Assembly (NCBI GenBank): GCA_016191115.1 | Contig: JACPPG010000024.1 | Span: 164,454-228,453 of the forward strand | From: Planctomycetia bacterium | GTDB taxonomy: Bacteria > Planctomycetota > Planctomycetia > Pirellulales > JACPPG01 | Length of the DNA stretch: 64,000 nucleotides | Direction: 5' to 3' | The notes under the pieces: generated by a model | Told to the model about the DNA's origin: nothing | Seen by the model: the letters and a program-made list of their open reading frames with translations, nothing else | Database searches by the model: none | Shown here: positions 52,984-62,366 of the stretch, piece by piece | Position numbering within the stretch: position 1 is the stretch's first letter | Layout of the letters: every line of letters starts with the position of its first letter | Position numbers and translations under genes: made by a program

Positions 52984-54159
52984 ATGGGATCGCACGTCCC
53001 TGGGAGGGTGCACGCGCTCGCGCTGCGCCGCCAACTCAGCCAACTCACGCAACATGTCCTGGCCATCGGCCTGTGCGCTGCGCTCGTGGCTGCTGCGCCG
53101 ATTTTGCTTTTGGCTGACGACGCCAACTCGCCGGCTCCCCGTGAGAACGCGGCGGCCCAGCCCCGCTCCACGGCCAAGCTGAGCGTGCTCAACGGCGGCC
53201 AGCCGCGCGGCAATGGCCTTGCGCAGGAGCAGGTCGAGCAGGCATTGGCCGACCGGCCCGACCCGTTCGCGCAACTGCGCGAGGGCGAGGATCTCGCGCT
53301 ATTGCCCTTCGGCCCACAGGCGGCCGCCCATGGTCGACCGATCGCCGCCGATTTCAACGGCGACGGTCGCAGCGTGACGGCCCTGTTCGTCGACGGCGAG
53401 TGGTTCATCGACCTCAACGACAACGGCGCCTGGGACGCGGGCGATCTGTACGCGGTTCTGGGCGGCAAGGGGGACCAGCCGCTGGCGGGCGATTGGGATG
53501 GCGACGGCAAGGCCGACATCGGGGTATTTGGCCCCGATCGGTCGTCGGCCGCCGCTGATGAGGCCGGCTTGCCCGATGCCCAGAACGACGCCCCGGCGCG
53601 CGAGCCCGATACCGGCGACGCGAGTCGTCCGCTGCGGGCCTTGAAGCTCACGGCCGACGGCAGCTTCCGCGCCGATCCGGTCGACCACGTCTTTGTGTTC
53701 GACGGCGACGGGGGCACGGCTGTCGCAGGCGATTTCAACGGCGACGGCATCGATTCGCTCGCCATCTTTCGCGACGGGCACTGGTGGGTCGACGTCGATG
53801 GCGACGGCCAGGCGAGCGACGCGGATTTCGACTTCCAGTTCGGCGCGGCTGGCGACCAGCCGATCGTCGGCGATTTCGATGGCGACGGCGTCGACCAGAT
53901 CGGAATCTTCCGCAACGGCACGTGGCTGATCGACGCCAACAACAGTCACAGCCGCGACCGTGGCGACAAGCAATTCAAGCTGGGCCGCGCCGGCGACCTG
54001 CCGACGGTGGGCGACTGGGACGGCGACGGGGTCGACCAGGCCGGGGTCTACCGCCCACCTGCCGCGCCTTCGCTTTCGCCAGGGGCAGAGCGAGGCCGGC
54101 AGTCGGCGGTAGGCAGCGAGTTCGTTGAGCCGCCGCGGCCACGCGGCGTGACAAAGTAA
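52984..54159 (+). CDS. secreted DGDG/FG-GAP-like repeat protein
   Basis: 391 residues with GGAG eight bases before ATG 52984. A signal peptide (HVLAIGLCAALVAAAPILLL) is followed by about five repeats of the form GDFNGDGIDSLAIFRDGHWW / GDWDGDGKADIGVFGP / GDFDGDGVDQIGIFRNGTWL / GDWDGDGVDQAGVYRPP, typical calcium-binding FG-GAP/VCBS blades. It is likely exposed on the surface. It follows the subtilase in the same direction, 335 bases downstream, and may belong to the same surface-protein set. No enzymatic motif. Confidence 0.82.
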   Translation: MGSHVPGRVHALALRRQLSQLTQHVLAIGLCAALVAAAPILLLADDANSPAPRENAAAQPRSTAKLSVLNGGQPRGNGLAQEQVEQALADRPDPFAQLREGEDLALLPFGPQAAAHGRPIAADFNGDGRSVTALFVDGEWFIDLNDNGAWDAGDLYAVLGGKGDQPLAGDWDGDGKADIGVFGPDRSSAAADEAGLPDAQNDAPAREPDTGDASRPLRALKLTADGSFRADPVDHVFVFDGDGGTAVAGDFNGDGIDSLAIFRDGHWWVDVDGDGQASDADFDFQFGAAGDQPIVGDFDGDGVDQIGIFRNGTWLIDANNSHSRDRGDKQFKLGRAGDLPTVGDWDGDGVDQAGVYRPPAAPSLSPGAERGRQSAVGSEFVEPPRPRGVTK

Positions 54160-54256
54160 CGGGGCAGGGGGCAGATTCGGGTCGGTTTCTCCGTGCGAGC
54201 CGGCGGTGGATCGGCGCTTTTGCGATCCGCCGCCGGTTTTCTTTGCACTGGAAGAA

Positions 54257-54347
54257 GTTCGGGACGGCGAGGCTCCTGCCGAGCCGCGCCTTGGGGGGAA
54301 CTTGGTTCGGCTCGGCGGGAGCCTCGCCCAGCCTCGGCCTCCCGAAC
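54257..54347. repeat. palindromic repeat family D, copy 3
   Basis: Arms on GGCGAGGCTCCTGCCGAGCC and GGCTCGGCGGGAGCCTCGCC with a looser spacing than the other two copies; it lies 110 bases upstream of the TPR gene start, in a 297-base gap that holds nothing else I can call. Confidence 0.8.
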
Positions 54348-54456
54348 ATGCACCATCGCGACGCGTGAACGCACCCGTCAAGATCGGTTGCTGGCAAACG
54401 AACTTCCCAAGTGGAATAATACCGGCAAGCGAACAACCGGAAGAGGTTCAAAAGCG

Positions 54457-57400
54457 ATGAAGGCCCCTCCGCGGAATCGTGCGCGTTTTTTGGTCGGCCG
54501 GATTGTGGCGCTTGCGCTGACGGCCGTACTGCCATTGTCGACCGCTGCCGCGGAGGAAAATCCGGCCGCCGACGCCGGCACGCGGCAGTACGCCACGGCC
54601 GCGGCGCTGCAGAACCGCGAGCAGTACGAGCTGGCCATCGAGGAATGGACCAAGTTCCTTGCCGCCTATCCGAAACACGAGCGCGCGGACAAGGCGCTGC
54701 ACTACCTGGGCCTGTGCCATCTGCAAACCAAAACGTACGACCAGGCGGCCGCGGCGTTCGGCCGCGCGATCGCCGATTTCCCGCGCTCGCCGCTCGTCGA
54801 GCCGAGCTACCTGTACCTTGGGCTTGCCCAATACAACCAGGCCCGCGCCGGCAAGCCGGAGCTGTACGCGAAGGCGGACGCGACATTCCGCGCCCTGCTG
54901 GAGAAATACCCTCGCACGAAAAACGCCGCACAGGCCCTCTTCTATCGCGGCGAGTCTTTGTACGCGCAAGGTTCCAAGGCCGAGGCCGCGAAGCTGTACG
55001 AACAGATCGTCAAGCAGTTTCCCAAGGACCCGCAACTGCCCGAGGCGCTTTACGCGCTGGGCGTGGCGCAAGAGGAATTGGGCCAGGCCGCGGCGGCCGA
55101 CGCCTCGTACTCTGCGCTCTTGCGGCAGTTTCCGCAGCACGCGCTTGTGGGCGAGGTGACGATGCGCCGCGGCGAGGCGCTCGTGGCACAAAAGAAATAC
55201 GAGCAGGCGGAGAAGCTCTTCGCAACCGCGGCCGCGCGGCCGGACTTCGCGCTTGCCGATCAGGCGCTCCTGCGGCAGGCCGCGGCGGTCTCGGAACGCG
55301 GACAGCACGCCGAGGCGGCGGCCCTCTACGCTTCGTTCCTGAAGAAGTTCCCGCAGTCGAAGCTTGTGCCCGCTGCCGAGCTCGCGCTGGGCAAGTGTCA
55401 GTATCTCGCCGGCAAGACGGCCGAAGCCCGCGCGATGCTCGAGCCGCTCGTGGCCGCCGGCGGCGAGCCGGCGGGCGAAGCCGGCTATTGGATCGCCCGC
55501 GCATGGCTCAAAGAGGGCCAACCGGACAAGGCGCTCGCGGTGGCCGAGCGGGCCGTCCCGCGCGCTGGACAAGGGGCATGGCTGCCGCAGTTGCGGCTCG
55601 CCCGGGCCGATGCGCTCGTCGAGATGCCCGGGCGCGCGGGCGAGGCCATCGCCGCCTACGCGTCGATCGCCAAGGAGTCCCCCGACGATCCGGGGGCACG
55701 GCAGGCGCTCTATATGGCCGGGTTCGCGTCACTGAAGCAGCAACAGTACGAGCCGGCGAGTGCGTACGTCGCCGATTTTCTGCGCCGCTATCCGCGGGAC
55801 GAGCTGCGGCCCGACGTGATGTTCGTGGGCGCGGAATCGCAGCTTCAACTGGCGCACTACGCCGAGGCCGCGGGCCAATTCGCGGCGCTCGCGAAGGCCT
55901 ATCCGCGGCACCGCGACCTCGAGCAGTGGCAGGTGCGCCGCGGGCTCGCGCTGTTCCTGAACAAGAAATACGCCGACGTGCTGGCGGCGCTCGAGCCGGT
56001 CGCCGGTTCGCTGGCCGACAAGCCACGCCGGGCTGAGGCGTTCTACTTGCTTGGCGCCGCGCAAAATGAGCTTCACCAGTACGGTCCCGCCAGCAAGGCG
56101 CTAACGGCGTCGCTCGATGCCGATCCGAAGTGGAAACAGGCCGACGAGACGCTACTCGCCCTCGCCGTGGCGCTAGAGCGCTCAGGCGACGCGTCGGCGG
56201 CGCGGGCCCGGCTCGAACAGCTTGCGAAGTCGTTCCCCGAGAGCACGGCCTTGGATCGGGTCCATTTTCACCTCGCTGAGCTGGCGTACGCGGCTGCCGA
56301 TTGGTCCGCGGCGGATCGTGAATACCGAACGGTCATCGAGCGCTCGCCGCGGAGCGCGCTTGCGCCCCAAGCCATCTACGGCTTGGCCTGGACACAGATC
56401 AGCCAGCAGGATCACGCCGCCGCGGCCAAAACGCTTGACGCGCTGGTGGCCGATCGCAAAGCAGGCGAGCTGAGCGGGAAGGCCCGTTATGCCCGCGCTT
56501 TCGCCCGCCAGCACCTCAAGCATTACGCGGCGGCGATCGAGGACTTGCAGGCCTTCTTGCAATCGTCGCCGCCGCGGGCCGAGCGGTCCGAGGCGCTGTA
56601 CTTGTTGGGCGTGTGCCAGGCGGGCGAGGGGAAACCGGCCGACGCCGAGGCCACGCTGCGGAAGCTGCTCTTGGACGAACCGAAGTACGCCGGCGCCGAC
56701 AAGGTGCTCTACGAGTTGTCGTGGGCGCTCGACGCGCAGAACAAGAAGGCCGAGGCGTCCGAGTCGTTCTTCCGGCTGGCCCGCGAGCGCGCCGACAGCC
56801 CGTACGCGGCCGAGAGCCTGTACTACGTCGGCGAGTTCCAGTACGGCGCGCAAAACTACCCGCAAGCGGCCGCCGCTTACTACGACGCCATGCACAAGGC
56901 GGGCAAGAACGAGCTGGGCGAGAAAGCGGCGCACAAGCTGGGCTGGGCCTACTTCCGCCAGGGCGAGTTCGACAAGGCGCGGCAGACGTTCGATTACGAG
57001 CGAAAGACGTTTCCCACCGGCGGGCTAGCGGCTGACGCGGCGTTCATGCAGGCCGAATGCCTCTTCAAGCAAAACAAGTTCGAGGACGCACTCAATGCCT
57101 ACGCCCAGGTGAAGAACCCGGCAGGCAAGGATTTTGCCGTGCTGGCCCTGCTGCACGCCGGCCAGGCCGCCGCGCAACTGAAGCAATGGGACCGCAGCCT
57201 GGAGTTGCTCAACGCTGCGGCGCGGCAATTCCCGGACAGCGAGTTCTTGCCCGAAGTGCTCTACGAGCAGGGTTGGGCGAAGCAGAACCTCGACCGGCTG
57301 GACGACGCGCTCGCGCTCTACGAGAGCGTTACCGCCAAGAGCGACGCCGAGGTAGCCGCGCGAGCCCGCTTTATGATCGGCGAGATCTACTTCCAGAAGA

Positions 57401-57618
57401 AAGACCATGCCACGGCGGTCCGCAACTTTTTCAAGGCGGCGTTCGGCTACGGCTATTCGCAGTGGCAGGCCGCCGCGCACTACGAGGCGGGCCGCTGCTT
57501 CGAAGAGATGAACAAGCTTGACCAGGCCAAGAAATCGTATCAGGAAGTCGTCGACAAACACCCGCAAAGCGACCAGGCTGGCCCGGCGCGGAAGCGTCTG
57601 GCCGCGCTTGGCAAATGA
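54457..57618 (+). CDS. large exported TPR protein (CpoB/YbgF-like repeats)
   Basis: 1053 residues from ATG 54457, following AGAGG; the frame runs back to 54193 through palindrome D3 and is not coding there. A signal peptide (FLVGRIVALALTAVLPLSTA) is followed by wall-to-wall TPR helices, e.g. YELAIEEWTKFLAAYPKHER, KAEAAKLYEQIVKQFPKDPQ, KADAEATLRKLLLDEPKYAG-like units, matching the CpoB/YbgF/BamD pattern of envelope TPR proteins. About 25 repeats can be estimated. It probably scaffolds a periplasmic complex. The membrane-toroid gene follows after 77 bases, same direction. Confidence 0.86.
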   Translation: MKAPPRNRARFLVGRIVALALTAVLPLSTAAAEENPAADAGTRQYATAAALQNREQYELAIEEWTKFLAAYPKHERADKALHYLGLCHLQTKTYDQAAAAFGRAIADFPRSPLVEPSYLYLGLAQYNQARAGKPELYAKADATFRALLEKYPRTKNAAQALFYRGESLYAQGSKAEAAKLYEQIVKQFPKDPQLPEALYALGVAQEELGQAAAADASYSALLRQFPQHALVGEVTMRRGEALVAQKKYEQAEKLFATAAARPDFALADQALLRQAAAVSERGQHAEAAALYASFLKKFPQSKLVPAAELALGKCQYLAGKTAEARAMLEPLVAAGGEPAGEAGYWIARAWLKEGQPDKALAVAERAVPRAGQGAWLPQLRLARADALVEMPGRAGEAIAAYASIAKESPDDPGARQALYMAGFASLKQQQYEPASAYVADFLRRYPRDELRPDVMFVGAESQLQLAHYAEAAGQFAALAKAYPRHRDLEQWQVRRGLALFLNKKYADVLAALEPVAGSLADKPRRAEAFYLLGAAQNELHQYGPASKALTASLDADPKWKQADETLLALAVALERSGDASAARARLEQLAKSFPESTALDRVHFHLAELAYAAADWSAADREYRTVIERSPRSALAPQAIYGLAWTQISQQDHAAAAKTLDALVADRKAGELSGKARYARAFARQHLKHYAAAIEDLQAFLQSSPPRAERSEALYLLGVCQAGEGKPADAEATLRKLLLDEPKYAGADKVLYELSWALDAQNKKAEASESFFRLARERADSPYAAESLYYVGEFQYGAQNYPQAAAAYYDAMHKAGKNELGEKAAHKLGWAYFRQGEFDKARQTFDYERKTFPTGGLAADAAFMQAECLFKQNKFEDALNAYAQVKNPAGKDFAVLALLHAGQAAAQLKQWDRSLELLNAAARQFPDSEFLPEVLYEQGWAKQNLDRLDDALALYESVTAKSDAEVAARARFMIGEIYFQKKDHATAVRNFFKAAFGYGYSQWQAAAHYEAGRCFEEMNKLDQAKKSYQEVVDKHPQSDQAGPARKRLAALGK

Positions 57619-57695
57619 AGGACCGGGCAGATCGCGGCGACTCGCGCGCGGTCACTGTTCTGTCCACCGACCACTGAGCAACAGTCATCTTTCTT

Positions 57696-60600
57696 ATGAC
57701 CAGCAAACCCATCACCGTGCGAGCCATCGAGCGTCCGACGGTGGCGGCGTTCGACGATTCGCTGTGGCCGGTGAATTTGCTGTTGTTCGTGCTGGCCGCT
57801 GCCATGGCGGCGGTGATCGTGCGGACCGGCGACTTCGACGCGACCGTCTGGTGGCAGAATGCCTGGTTCCATCTGTTCGCGCTGGGGGCGACCGCCTTTG
57901 TCCTCTTGCTGGTGGTTCTGCTCCTGCAGGGGCGAATGCAGCGCCGCATGCAATTGGCCGTGCTGGTCAGCCTGGCGGTGCACGTCGGACTCTCGTTTGT
58001 GTCAGCGCGAACGCTCGTGGGCGTGGCAGCCGGCGGCGTGGGCGAGACGAACACGGCCCCTCGCGACGTGGAACCGTTGCAGACACCCGACTTCCATTTC
58101 CAGGAGCCCGCGCAACCTTCGGCCGACGATCCGCTCGTCCGACCGGTGGAGACCGACGTGCCAACGGCTTCTGAACCGGCGCTTCCAATGATCGAGCGGG
58201 CGGCGGTGGCCGACGCGCAGGTCGCGAAACAGCCGGCCGCCGAGCCAACGTCGCCGGAGCCGCCGCCGCTGGCGCCGGCCGAGATCGAGCGTGCCGAGCC
58301 AAGCGCGCCGCGCCGCGGCGAATCGCTGGCGGGCGAGCGCATGAGCCGGCAGCACCTTGACGAGCCGATCGCGCCGGTGCCTGTCGAAACGCCGGAAGTG
58401 GACGAGAAGCCGCAAATGGGCTTTGACGCCCAAATAGCGCAGCAGAGCCGAGAAGCGATGACTGTCACGGCCGAGCGACCGTCGATCGATGCCGCAATGT
58501 CACGGCCCGACGTTGCTCCCGCCGCTCGGATCGCGCGCGCTGCTGGCACCGGCCACGATGCAATCGATCCGCCGACGGCTGGCGCTCGTTCGGAGCGACA
58601 GGTTGCCGAAGCGCGGCCGGCGCCGCCTATGGCGATCAGCACGCCAGCGACCCAAGCCGTGGCGCGTGCCGCGGCGGCAGCGAATAGCCTGGCACCCTCC
58701 GAGATGGCGCCGACGCGGCAGCAAGCCGCCGCCCCGGGCGAACGGAGCGTCGCGCCAGGCGCGGCGGGCCGCGTCGCACCGGGCTCTGCGCTGGCGGCCG
58801 TTGCTACGCCGAGTCGCGGCGCGGCGAACGCCTCCGTCGAAGGCGCGTCCGGCGCATCGGGGATCGGGCCGGCAGCGACCGGCACGGGAGACGCGTCGCG
58901 TATCGCTCGCTCCGAAGCAGTCGGTAGCCGTGTGCCGGGAGCCGGTCCGATCGACCTGGGCGAGCCAGGGCCGGCGGCCGCGCCAGCGTCACGTGGAATC
59001 GAGGCTGCCCCCTCGGCCGGGCTTGGCTCGTCGCGAATCGCCGGTGGCGCCACTGGCAGTGGTAGCGGCGGCGGGGCCAGCTCGCCGCAGCGGTTGCCGG
59101 CTGGCAACGGCGAAGCGACAGGAGCCGAAGGCAACGGACCTGGCAGCGGATCTAGCGGAACGGGTCGCGGCGCCGGCGCGCTCGCCCAAGGCGCCGGCGG
59201 CGTACGTCGGGCGGCGCTCGCGGACGGTGCGCCGGTGGGCACCGCGCCTGGCAGTGGATCGGGCGGCGGTGGGGCTAGCGGCCGGGCACCGTTGGCAGCT
59301 CCGGCAGTCGACGTGGCCGGCGGGGCTGGTCCGATCGACGTTCCGGTCGGCTCGTCCGGCCCGCAACCCGGTCAGGGTACCGGCAGTGGCGGAGGCACCG
59401 GCGGCGGTGGCGGTGGAAACCTGGCGGCCTCGACCGCGCCGCTCGAGCGGCTCTCGCGGCTGGATGGCGGCGTTCCCGCGCACGCCATGGCGGCGCCGGC
59501 CGGATCGGACCGCGCGAGCACGAACATCACGCCGGAGCTGGGTCTCCCCAGCCGGCACGCGCGGCCTGAAAGCGAGGTGGCTCGCGCGACGACCGGCCGG
59601 CTGATCCTTGAAAAGAGCGGCGGACGGCTGGCGATCGACGCCCGAGTCCAGGACACGGCCGTCCCTGGATTCAAGCAGCGCGACAGCCGCGGCCGCGAGG
59701 AGATGGCCACCAGCCGCGGCGGGTCGGAGGTCACCGAGCGGTCGGTCGAGCGTGGCCTCGACTTCCTCGCCCGACATCAGTCGCCCAACGGAAGCTGGAG
59801 TCTGCACAATTTCGCCGCGGGCCGCACGGGCTACGAGAAGGCCGGCCAGGCGCAAATGCAAAGCGACACGGCGGGCACGGGCCTGGCGCTATTGGCATTT
59901 CTCGGGGCGGGCTACACGCACACCGACGGCAAGTATCGCGCCGTCGTGGGCCGCGGGTTGGACTACCTGATCCAGAGCCAGAAGGCCGATGGCGATTTGT
60001 TCGCCGGCGGTTCGCAATACTGCTGGCTATACAGCCACGGCATCGCGTCGATCGCGCTGTGCGAGGCGTTCGGCATGACGCGCGACGCCGGCGTTCGCGA
60101 CGCCGCGCAGCGGGCGCTACAGTTTATCGCGGCGGCACAGAGCCCAACCGACGGCGGCTGGCGCTACGTCCCCGGCCGCGACACGGATACCAGCGTCTCC
60201 GGCTGGCAATTGATGGCGCTTAAGAGCGGCGAGCTGGCCGGCCTGGCGGTGCCGCCGGAATGCTACTCGCGAATCGAGCGCTGGCTGGACGCGGCGCACG
60301 GCCCGGCCGATCCCTCGCGTTACATGTATCGCCCACGTGCCGAGCAGGCACACCAGCGCCAGGTGAGCAAGGCCATGACGGCCGAGGCCCTCTTGATGCG
60401 GCAATATCTCGGCTGGAAGCGCGACAACCCGAATCTTGTCGCCGGCGCCGATTTCCTCCGTGAGAACTTGCCGGAGTTCGGCACCCGCACTCGTCCGCGA
60501 CGCGACGCCTACTACTGGTACTACGCGACGCAGGTGATGTTCCAGATGCAGGGAGGCCACTGGGACGAGTGGAACAACCGGCTGCGCGAGCTGTTGACTT

Positions 60601-60770
60601 CGACGCAGGTCGAGATGGGCCTCCTGGCCGGAAGCTGGGACCCGCTGGGCCCGGCCGCGGCCGACCGCTGGGGCGCAGCGGGCGGGCGAATCTACGTCAC
60701 GGCGATGCACCTGTTGATGCTCGAGGTCTACTACCGGCACCTGCCGCTCTATCAGAACCTCGAAGAATGA
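57696..60770 (+). CDS. membrane-anchored toroid (prenyltransferase/squalene-oxidase-like) protein
   Basis: 1024 residues. Three N-terminal membrane helices: PVNLLLFVLAAAMAAVIVR (25-43), FHLFALGATAFVLLLVVLLL (58-77), MQLAVLVSLAVHVGLSFVS (85-103). A roughly 570-residue Ala/Pro/Gly-rich low-complexity linker follows, then from about 682 an alpha/alpha-toroid: VERGLDFLARHQSPNGSWSL, AVVGRGLDYLIQSQKADGD, AAQSPTDGGWRYVPGRDTD, YWYYATQVMFQMQGGHW. No terpene-cyclase catalytic DxDD is seen. Probably an envelope protein presenting the toroid on a long flexible arm. It lies 77 bases after the TPR gene and is likely co-transcribed. The linker composition makes its boundaries uncertain. Confidence 0.84.
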   Translation: MTSKPITVRAIERPTVAAFDDSLWPVNLLLFVLAAAMAAVIVRTGDFDATVWWQNAWFHLFALGATAFVLLLVVLLLQGRMQRRMQLAVLVSLAVHVGLSFVSARTLVGVAAGGVGETNTAPRDVEPLQTPDFHFQEPAQPSADDPLVRPVETDVPTASEPALPMIERAAVADAQVAKQPAAEPTSPEPPPLAPAEIERAEPSAPRRGESLAGERMSRQHLDEPIAPVPVETPEVDEKPQMGFDAQIAQQSREAMTVTAERPSIDAAMSRPDVAPAARIARAAGTGHDAIDPPTAGARSERQVAEARPAPPMAISTPATQAVARAAAAANSLAPSEMAPTRQQAAAPGERSVAPGAAGRVAPGSALAAVATPSRGAANASVEGASGASGIGPAATGTGDASRIARSEAVGSRVPGAGPIDLGEPGPAAAPASRGIEAAPSAGLGSSRIAGGATGSGSGGGASSPQRLPAGNGEATGAEGNGPGSGSSGTGRGAGALAQGAGGVRRAALADGAPVGTAPGSGSGGGGASGRAPLAAPAVDVAGGAGPIDVPVGSSGPQPGQGTGSGGGTGGGGGGNLAASTAPLERLSRLDGGVPAHAMAAPAGSDRASTNITPELGLPSRHARPESEVARATTGRLILEKSGGRLAIDARVQDTAVPGFKQRDSRGREEMATSRGGSEVTERSVERGLDFLARHQSPNGSWSLHNFAAGRTGYEKAGQAQMQSDTAGTGLALLAFLGAGYTHTDGKYRAVVGRGLDYLIQSQKADGDLFAGGSQYCWLYSHGIASIALCEAFGMTRDAGVRDAAQRALQFIAAAQSPTDGGWRYVPGRDTDTSVSGWQLMALKSGELAGLAVPPECYSRIERWLDAAHGPADPSRYMYRPRAEQAHQRQVSKAMTAEALLMRQYLGWKRDNPNLVAGADFLRENLPEFGTRTRPRRDAYYWYYATQVMFQMQGGHWDEWNNRLRELLTSTQVEMGLLAGSWDPLGPAAADRWGAAGGRIYVTAMHLLMLEVYYRHLPLYQNLEE

Positions 60771-60818
60771 TACTAGCCCGAAACGCCAGCGAGGGACTTC
60801 TCACGTCACCCTCGCTAG

Positions 60819-61886
60819 CTAGGGACTGTTCGTCGGTTCGGACGCCGTCGGCGATTCTCTGGCCGCGCGCTTGCCTAACACCAGCGACCTGAGTTCCTCG
60901 ATTTGGTCGGGCGTCAAGGCGGCCATCGCTTGCTCGCTCCCCTCGCGGCGGATGCGCTCGATCTGCCGCATCGCCGCTTCGGTGCCCAATTGGCGGGCCT
61001 GCCGGTAGATGTCCTGCGTGGCGTCGCGGGTGGACTGAATGATCGCTTCGACCTGCGCGCGCTGCACGTCGGTAAATCCCAAATGGTCGATGAATTTCGG
61101 CAAGGTTAGCACAACCGAGTCATCGAAGTGCATGGCCTGCCCTAGCGAGCCGGCGACCCGCTCGACGGCCGCCGCCGACCGGCGCGCGTCGAGGGGAAGA
61201 CTGAGGACCACGCGGACGACGTCCTTTGCCGTTCTTCCGACGGCGCCGAGGCGCTGGCTGACCCAGTCCTCGGCCGCCAACGTGAGCGCGCCGGCCGCGA
61301 ACGGTCGCACGCTGCGCGCCTTTTGCCCCGCCACCTGAGGCGTATCCGTCGCGCTGAGGACTGCGTGTTTCTTTCCAAGCTTCATGCTTCCTACGAGACC
61401 CGTCGCTTGCCGGCCGCGCCATTCGGGGGCGTGCAACAGGCCCCCGCCCGCGGCATACGGCATGAGTGCCCACAGCGCCGCCGAAAGCAACAGGCCAAAC
61501 ACGACCAGCGATCCGTAGACCCAGGCTGCCGCGTTGCTGCGGGGCATGGGCATTCGCGGACGCCGCGCGGACCAAACGCTCGCTTGCGGGTCGATCTCCG
61601 ATTCCGCAGCGATGTCCTCGACCCGTTCCAGACCCAGGCGGATATCGCTCTCCTGATCGACTCGGTTTTTCACGCGCACGTGGCTAAAGCCGCCTACCCA
61701 GCAGAGCTGCGCCGACGCGCCCACCGCGACGTCGCACGGCGATTCGACCCACACGGTGAACCCCCCGGCCGACTGCTCGACGACGCGCGCCAGCACCATG
61801 CCCCCTTCCAGGCGCAACACGGCCGCCTCGTGCTCCAAGGGCACGCCGAAGCGGGACGTGCTGCGGTTCTCGATACCGATCTTCAT
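60819..61886 (-). CDS. PilZ-like / transmembrane / Spy-like three-part protein
   Basis: 355 residues. The N-terminal ~95 residues look like a PilZ beta-barrel (VPLEHEAAVLRLEGGMVLAR, GGFTVWVESPCDVAVGASAQ), but the c-di-GMP RxxxR motif is incomplete. One membrane helix follows at about 121-143 (AWVYGSLVVFGLLLSAALWA). The C-terminal region (about 270-350) is helical with LTLPKFIDHLGFTDVQRAQV and MAALTPDQIEELRSLVLGKR, resembling Spy/CpxP LTxxQ-type chaperone repeats. The combination suggests a cytosolic sensor or adaptor linked to a periplasmic chaperone-like end. It is convergent with the toroid gene. The ribosome-binding site is weak. Confidence 0.65.
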   Translation of the reverse strand: MKIGIENRSTSRFGVPLEHEAAVLRLEGGMVLARVVEQSAGGFTVWVESPCDVAVGASAQLCWVGGFSHVRVKNRVDQESDIRLGLERVEDIAAESEIDPQASVWSARRPRMPMPRSNAAAWVYGSLVVFGLLLSAALWALMPYAAGGGLLHAPEWRGRQATGLVGSMKLGKKHAVLSATDTPQVAGQKARSVRPFAAGALTLAAEDWVSQRLGAVGRTAKDVVRVVLSLPLDARRSAAAVERVAGSLGQAMHFDDSVVLTLPKFIDHLGFTDVQRAQVEAIIQSTRDATQDIYRQARQLGTEAAMRQIERIRREGSEQAMAALTPDQIEELRSLVLGKRAARESPTASEPTNSP

Positions 61887-62366
61887 AGGAAATCCATCGG
61901 GGACCTATTTCCTCGACCTTCGGAAGCCTACCACGAGGGTTGAGACGTGCGCGGTCATAGCGCCTTTGCAGCGTTTGGACGGGGGGCTTGGCCTCCGAAT
62001 CTGCCGACCGTTTCGGCGGGTGCGCCTTAGGGAACCGGTTCGGACGGGCAATCGCTCCCCCGAAAGCAAGGCGTGTCTCTGTGCGTTTGAGGGGCGTAAC
62101 TCGCAGGCTCGCCCCGCTAGCGAAGCGCTGACAGCATGCCCATGCGTCGTCAATTCGCGCCATCCGCTCCGGGCGACTCCGGCGCCACATTTGGCGTCAA
62201 TCAGCCAAAAGCCCGCGGCCGATAAAGATGGAAGGCCACGTCCGAGGGCGCATCCGAAACCGCGTCGGGCCGGCCCGCGCGATTTTGCCCCACCTCTGAT
62301 CCGGGTCCCGTCTGCCTTCGTCCGTCCCGCCGTTCGGCCGATTCACCAGTTTGGGAATGATTCGCC
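61887..62366. other. 480-base intergenic region, no gene seen
   Basis: Divergent gap between the PilZ-like gene (minus) and the lipoprotein gene (plus). Short frames exist but none has a ribosome-binding site or protein-like composition. I see no clear repeat, structured RNA or promoter; an undetected small RNA cannot be excluded. Confidence 0.5.

Noticed and set aside
57431..59242. 603-codon minus-strand frame under the toroid linker
   Set aside because: Low-complexity antisense of the Ala/Pro/Gly linker, no motif or ribosome-binding site.
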